Positions 60,272 through 64,000 of a stretch of 64,000 nt of DNA are shown here, in pieces. The notes under the pieces are model-generated. The model ran no database searches. It saw only the letters and a list, made by a program, of their open reading frames with translations, and was not told the origin of the DNA. Each line of letters begins with the position of its first letter. Positions within the stretch are counted from its first letter, which is position 1. The position numbers and the translations under genes were made by a program. Source of the DNA: Ensifer adhaerens (GTDB taxonomy: Bacteria; Pseudomonadota; Alphaproteobacteria; Rhizobiales; Rhizobiaceae). The stretch covers positions 434,001 to 498,000 of the forward strand of contig NZ_LAZS01000005.1 in the NCBI RefSeq assembly GCF_002007205.1, given 5' to 3'.

Positions 60272-60634
60272 ATCCGTGGCGTGGCTTTAGCGCACGAGGC
60301 TGTCGCACTCAAGAGGAAATCTCATCGCCTTATCGATAAATCACAACCGAGGTATCAATCTCGGCGCAGTGTGAAAATCAACTCCTGTTCGTTGCGCGCG
60401 CGTAATGGCTGAAAGCGGGTTTCGTCCCTCGTTGTCTCCCCTCTGTGTCAGTGACGGCCGTGCCGGCCCTCAAGGAAGGCGCCCGCCTTTGCTAGGCAAC
60501 CTGTTCTTCACAGGGCTTCGCTTTGTCATGCACGGTTTTTCAAAAAAATTTCACAAAGCCGCTGGACAACCCAATCGAACGCCTTTATACGCCCCCTCAC
60601 GACAGCAGCGGGACACGCCGCAGCGGTCGCGGAT
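60272..60634. other. spacer between divergent tRNA-Lys genes
   Basis: 363 bp between two oppositely oriented tRNA-Lys genes. A promoter for the right tRNA is plausible at GGACAA (about 60563) and TTATAC (about 60585). A TTTTTCAAAAAAATTT stretch at 60536-60551 marks a symmetric AT-rich centre. No gene is seen. Confidence 0.5.
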
Positions 60635-60710
<76 letters not shown>

Positions 60711-60850
60711 AATATCTCTTTAATATCAATATGATATCGAAAATGGCCAGTTCCAGCGGACTGGCCTTTATCGTTTTACGGCGCGTTTTACGGCGCGCCG
60801 CCGATGCATTGGCCTTTCCGATTCCGCCAGCGCGTTTTATCCTTGGCCCC

Positions 60851-61060
60851 ATGCCTCGCGAACCTTCCCCGCAACAGCGCGCCGCGCTCATGATAGAAGC
60901 CCTTGAGGCGGGCGGGGTATCACGTTCAGAGATCGCCAGAGCCGCGCATGTCAGCCGCAACACTGTTTGGAGGCTGGCCAGCGGCGAGGCGCGGCAACCC
61001 GCCTGCGAAACCGTCGAGCGGATCGAAAAGCTGTTCAATGCGCGGAGGCCGGGTCGATGA
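60851..61060 (+). CDS. small HTH protein, phage-type
   Basis: A 69-residue protein with one HTH: ALMIEALEAGGVSRSEIARAAHVSRNTVWRLASGEARQP, a Cro/XRE-like DNA-binding domain. Start at 60851 (MPREPSPQQRA). Its stop overlaps the next gene start (ATGA), so the two small HTH genes are coupled. It is likely a regulator of the integrated element. Confidence 0.72.
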   Translation: MPREPSPQQRAALMIEALEAGGVSRSEIARAAHVSRNTVWRLASGEARQPACETVERIEKLFNARRPGR

Positions 61061-61272
61061 GCCCTCGAACGATCATCGAGGCTTTGCTTGCCAAAGGCTG
61101 GAAACCCGCTGGCTTGGCCCGCGCGCTCGATATCACCGACGAGGTTTTCTATTGCTTGAGGTTTGGGCGGGCGGAGCCCTCCCGCGAACTGGCGGCCCGC
61201 CTGCGTTTGCTGGCCGGGAAAGCGCCGCCAATCCGGCATCATCCGAACTGCCAACCCCGGTTTGGGCGGTAG
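61057..61272 (+). CDS. second small HTH protein of phage-type pair
   Basis: A 71-residue protein: MSPRTIIEALLAKGWKPAGLARALDITDEVFYCLRFGRAEPSRELAARL carries an HTH similar to the preceding gene but divergent. ATG 61057 overlaps the upstream stop by four bases. The C-terminus is Pro/His-rich. Two tandem small HTH proteins suggest a Cro-like switch or a DNA-binding heterodimer. Confidence 0.65.
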   Translation: MSPRTIIEALLAKGWKPAGLARALDITDEVFYCLRFGRAEPSRELAARLRLLAGKAPPIRHHPNCQPRFGR

Positions 61273-61578
61273 GCGGGCAAGCAAAACCCCCAACACTCTT
61301 GGGGGATTCACGTTTCCCTTCGAAACATGAGCGAAGAGTCTTCGCTTATCGCTGGCGCGGCAAACTATTGAGAATTTCAAGCGTTCGAAATTGCCAAGAC
61401 TCTTGGGAATTTGTTTCCCGAAAACCTTTCACAAACTAAAGGGTTTTCCACCGCAAGCCAGAAAGCCATGCTGTTGGCGCTGGAATACCCGGAAAGCCAA
61501 CAAGGAAAACGTAATGACTTGGTAACTTCGGCAGACTCTGCCGAAGTTCTATCAGGCTTTTCTCCCCCCCCGCCGGGT
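61273..61578. other. element intergenic region with terminator-like hairpin
   Basis: About 305 bp with no gene I can support. A CCCCCAA-CACTC-TTGGGGG hairpin (61287-61305) lies just after the second HTH gene and could end its transcript. The 3' side runs into the stop of the convergent capsid gene. Confidence 0.45.
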
Positions 61579-62742
61579 TTACCACGTGATCCCTGTGATC
61601 GTTTGAACGCGGTTGGCGCGCCTCATGGCCCATGTAATTTCGCACAACATGCGCAGGCCCAAAACGTCGGTTTGATAAAGCTCCCGAACCGGGGCGGCGG
61701 TAATAGCGCCAGCCCCCGCCGTTCCGGTAGCGAGCGGCAAAGGCGCGGTGTCTTCCTCATGGATCGCCGCTTCGGAACTGATATCGAACTCCGGCGCGTT
61801 TTCTACCGAGGCGAAATCAGAGCTGTCGACCGCAACGATCCGTTTGGCCGGTAGCGCCGGGGCAATCACGAACGAACCGGCCAGCGCGGGCGCAAGGATC
61901 AGCGCCCGCTGGTATTCGGCCAACGGCAGCAGATAGACGAGATCGGTGCTGTAAGGGATTGCCTCGGCCAATTTCGAGAGGTCGCCGCTCAAGGCAACAA
62001 TTCCGCCGCCAGCGGTCGGCGCAATCGGCGTTACCCCTACCAGTATCCCGCCGGGGCTCGCCGCCGTCGCCGCCGTATCCGAAAGCAGAACCGCGTCCAA
62101 GGCGACTTGCGTATCGAAAGCAATGGCGTCCCGCAAAAGGGCTTCGATATTGGGCAAGCTGCGCTTGGCAATTTCGCTGGTAAACGTCGAAATGACGCCA
62201 AGCTTATGCGGAACGACCGTTCCGCTGGTCAGCGTCAGTTTCTTGACCGGAATGGCATCGCCCTCCCCAACGAAACCGCCGGCTAGTTCGGTGCCTGGGT
62301 TGGTTCGGGAAGGAAGCCTAAAGGCGGCAGCGCCGGGGCCGAATTCGAGGTTTAGCCCGCGCGCATGCAACGTCGCATATGTCGAGTTTGGCGAGAGAAG
62401 CGGAAGCGCGGCAACGGTCTCGCCGCCCGCCAAAGCGCCCGCCCATTCGAGATTGTCCGTCCTCGCCGGCGCCGTTGCTTTGAAAATCGTATCGGGTTCC
62501 GCAACCGCCTTGGCAATCCGCTCGCCATAGAGCGTCTTCGCCATTTCCGCCGCGTCCCGTTTCAGCGGGTAGGCGATAACGCGCGCGGCAAGGGCCTTGA
62601 TCAGGATATCGCGCGGCGAGGGCTTGCGGCGTTCGCTGCCGCCCATTGCCGAAAGAATGCGATGCGCCCCTACCGTGCTGCTCTTGATTTGAGCGAGATG
62701 GCGGTGAATTCGTTCCTCTGCGGCTGCGTGGTCATGCACCAT
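61579..62742 (-). CDS. HK97-type phage major capsid protein
   Basis: A 387-residue capsid protein from ATG 62742. The stretch ELAGGFVGEGDAIPVKKLTLTSGTVVPHKLGVISTFTSEIAKRSLPNIEALLRDAIAFDTQVALDAVLL is characteristic of HK97-fold coats, as is the preceding Ala/Gly-rich linker, while the first 100 residues are a helical delta-like domain. The final part IVAVDSSDFASVENAPEFDIS and VRELYQTDVLGLRMLCEITWAMR is likewise typical. No protease, portal or terminase is in the window. It is transcribed towards the tRNA and overlaps the upstream small gene by 11 bases. Confidence 0.78.
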   Translation of the reverse strand: MVHDHAAAEERIHRHLAQIKSSTVGAHRILSAMGGSERRKPSPRDILIKALAARVIAYPLKRDAAEMAKTLYGERIAKAVAEPDTIFKATAPARTDNLEWAGALAGGETVAALPLLSPNSTYATLHARGLNLEFGPGAAAFRLPSRTNPGTELAGGFVGEGDAIPVKKLTLTSGTVVPHKLGVISTFTSEIAKRSLPNIEALLRDAIAFDTQVALDAVLLSDTAATAASPGGILVGVTPIAPTAGGGIVALSGDLSKLAEAIPYSTDLVYLLPLAEYQRALILAPALAGSFVIAPALPAKRIVAVDSSDFASVENAPEFDISSEAAIHEEDTAPLPLATGTAGAGAITAAPVRELYQTDVLGLRMLCEITWAMRRANRVQTITGITW

Positions 62743-63052
62743 GGAAGGTCTCCCCGTAGACGAGTTTGCGCAATTCGGCGTTTTCGGCTTCAAGCTTTTC
62801 GATCCGCGCAAGAACCTCCTCCCTGATCTGGTGAAGGACTTGCGCTGTGGCGTCGGTGAGTATTGTTGCGGCGTCGTTGGCCCAAGCGCGGCCCGCCAGT
62901 TCGGCAACGTCATGGACGTAACCCGCATTGACCGGCGCGGCGCGGTTCGGCGGCGGCTTAACCATTTTGCGGTTGGCTGCCTGCCGTTCGAGTTCGGCGA
63001 ATTGCTCCGGCGTATATTTCGCGCGCAACTCTTCGATTGTCGGCTTGAGCAT
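62732..63052 (-). CDS. hypothetical protein of the phage-like element
   Basis: A 106-residue acidic helical protein. The C-terminal part, QIREEVLARIEKLEAENAELRKLVYG, is a coiled coil; the middle shows APVNAGYVHDVAELAGRAWANDAATILTDA. It overlaps the capsid gene start by 11 bases, suggesting translational coupling. Position and coiled coil would fit a scaffolding or capsid-assembly helper, but I recognise no family. Confidence 0.6.
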   Translation of the reverse strand: MLKPTIEELRAKYTPEQFAELERQAANRKMVKPPPNRAAPVNAGYVHDVAELAGRAWANDAATILTDATAQVLHQIREEVLARIEKLEAENAELRKLVYGETFHGA

Positions 63053-63363
63053 TAAAAAACCCTCCGAAACGCGCGCGGAAGGGCTGAATGTTTCGAAGCT
63101 GGTCCGGTCAGCAATCCACGCGACTGTCTCGATTGTACCAGATTGTTACGGTTCCGAAATAACCGAAATGAAATGCCGGTCAGGCCGGGTCAAGAGGGGT
63201 TATTGAGGGTATTTTTCCCCGTTTTGGCAAAAGGCCCCAAAATATTTTTTCACGGAATCGACACCACGAGTCCAGCCGCGATGTTGGCGGCCTCCCCCTT
63301 ACTCTCGGCCTATCCCCCCCCCCCGGCCCCATGAAGTGCCAAGGGGCCGGGGGGGGGCTGCTG
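63053..63363. other. element intergenic region with GC-only hairpin
   Basis: About 310 bp upstream of the capsid operon. It contains a TTTTGG/CCAAAA imperfect hairpin running into ATATTTTTT near 63250, and a perfect 15-bp GC-only stem (63316-63330 with 63343-63357) with an 11-C run. No gene supported. Confidence 0.5.
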
Positions 63364-63727
63364 CTATTTCGGTTGAGCCAGACGCCATGTTCGGTTGCGC
63401 TGAACGATGAACCGATAAACCAAATCGGGCAAACGCTGCGCGATAAACAGGTCGCGATCGCCGTCCTTTTCCCAAGTGTATCGCGAGAACCAATGCATAT
63501 CGAACTTGCCGATGCTTGGTTCGTGTCCAGCTTGTCGCTGATCCCGATCCTTCTGTATGTTCCACTCGGTGCGGGAGCGAAAACGAGTGGCCCCGAGACC
63601 GGCCATTTCAATTTCGAGTTAGCGCTGGAACAGATCGGTGCGGAAAGAACCCTCACGGTTGCAGAGGATAGCAGAATCGTAGTCTACGTTGAGCGCGAGA
63701 GCTGCGCAGCTCATTCGGGGGCCTCCA
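63364..63727. other. ambiguous coding region, competing frames on both strands
   Basis: Two protein-like frames overlap here: minus strand 63364-63606 (80 residues, MAGLGATRFRSRTEW..., rich in FSRYTWEKDGDRDLF) and plus strand ending at 63750 (...VAEDSRIVVYVERES...), which overlaps the ATPase start by 23 bases. Neither has a clear ribosome binding site or recognisable domain. I cannot choose between them. Confidence 0.3.
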
Positions 63728-64000
63728 TTGACTGTAGAGATATTTGCTAAGAACTACCGAGGATTTCGGGAGCTGTATTTTCCCCTCGATGGAACTAGTT
63801 TCTTAATAGGGGACAATAGTTCTGGTAAGAGTTCAGTTCTGAACTTGGCAAACTACGTTGTTTCAACAGAACTTCAGACAACTCGCGTAATGAAGGACTC
63901 GGAGCCGTTTGGACGTTACGATTTCTTCTCGCCGTATTTTTCTTTTGCGGACGTGACGATTGGCTTCAAGTCGTCGATGAAGAAGCGAACGGTTTCTAAG
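63728..64000 (+). CDS. N-terminal part of an OLD/AAA15-type ATPase, truncated by window
   Basis: From TTG 63728 the frame reads LTVEIFAKNYRGFRELYFPLDGTSFLIGDNSSGKSSVLNLANYVV and stays open to the window end. The nucleotide-binding loop GDNSSGKSS preceded by a short strand-turn-strand (KNYRGFRE) is the start of OLD/RecF-like ABC ATPases of the AAA15 type. These occur in DNA repair and frequently in anti-phage systems with TOPRIM or nuclease domains. The gene is much lower in GC than the host region and belongs to the element next to tRNA-Lys. The C-terminal part and any partner lie beyond the window. Confidence 0.75.
   Translation, partial: MTVEIFAKNYRGFRELYFPLDGTSFLIGDNSSGKSSVLNLANYVVSTELQTTRVMKDSEPFGRYDFFSPYFSFADVTIGFKSSMKKRTVSK

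Noticed and set aside
63331-63750. Plus-strand 139-codon frame upstream of the ATPase as a definite gene
   Set aside because: Its ATG lies in the loop of the GC-only hairpin, the N-terminus is translated G-run, and a competing minus-strand frame is equally plausible.

Overview
The window is about 64 kb of high-GC alphaproteobacterial chromosome or chromid, most likely from a member of the Rhizobiaceae (Ensifer/Sinorhizobium, Rhizobium or Shinella type). The evidence is RIME-like intergenic palindromes sharing the loop core AAAACCGCTKCGCACTTTT, a second short FtsZ lacking a C-terminal tail, OhrR/Ohr, many GST, SDR and LysR genes, and an ECF41 sigma-factor locus. No genus can be fixed without a search. 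I found no rRNA, no transposase and no CRISPR array.

Layout, left to right. 0-5.5 kb: tail of a probable HlyD-type protein, aldo/keto reductase, exported arylsulfatase with a small membrane protein, and a GST. 5.5-8.7 kb: a purine-salvage pair (NCS2 xanthine/uracil-type permease and CDA-fold deaminase) with a candidate NMT1-type xanthine riboswitch before the permease and a 54-bp-period hairpin array between the genes. 8.7-13.3 kb: membrane class III cyclase, a TetR-RidA divergon with two matching palindromic operators, and an ECF41 sigma factor coupled to a carboxymuconolactone decarboxylase-like gene behind an exact ECF41 promoter. 13.4-21.2 kb: an unrecognised protein with a PG-binding-like tail, an ABC importer (SBP, fused double permease, ATPase), a Doc toxin with a non-Phd antitoxin, an APH-fold kinase and a GST. 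21.2-27.7 kb: ftsZ2, tiny membrane peptides including a decayed copy, an MscS channel, and MITE-like repeats ending in GCCCCTCA/TGAGGGGC. 27.7-35.7 kb: two SDR-LysR divergons, a lower-GC islet with an XRE-ImmA/IrrE metallopeptidase and an unknown partner, a GNAT and an Imm5-like protein. 35.7-45.9 kb: CYTH protein, M20 hydrolase, kinase, GST, adenylate-forming ligase, Gre factor, DUF3095 protein, OhrR/Ohr, amidohydrolase and a DapA-like gene remnant. 45.9-53.1 kb: a three-gene molybdenum hydroxylase operon (2Fe-2S subunit, Mo subunit, diheme cytochrome), a SUKH protein, a DapA-family gene with hairpin-rich leader, and a DUF1254/DUF1214 protein. 53.1-60.2 kb: CYTH-CHAD triphosphatase-like protein, EEP phosphatase with Nudix hydrolase, an RTX repeat protein beside AT-rich DNA, and a PhzF protein. 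60.2-64 kb: two divergently oriented tRNA-Lys(CTT) genes, then an apparent integrated phage-like element (two tandem small HTH proteins, HK97-type capsid protein) and, at the right edge, the start of a low-GC OLD/AAA15-type ATPase cut off by the window.

The most useful new observations are: (1) the same DNA box flanks the promoters of ohr and of the DUF3095 gene with nearly identical spacing, suggesting a shared OhrR regulon; (2) the candidate xanthine riboswitch, which also explains the TTG start of the permease; (3) covarying hairpin repeats with an invariant loop; (4) the Doc module with an unusual antitoxin and an apparently leaderless promoter; (5) the XRE-metallopeptidase islet and the tRNA-Lys element as candidate defence or toxin-antitoxin modules.
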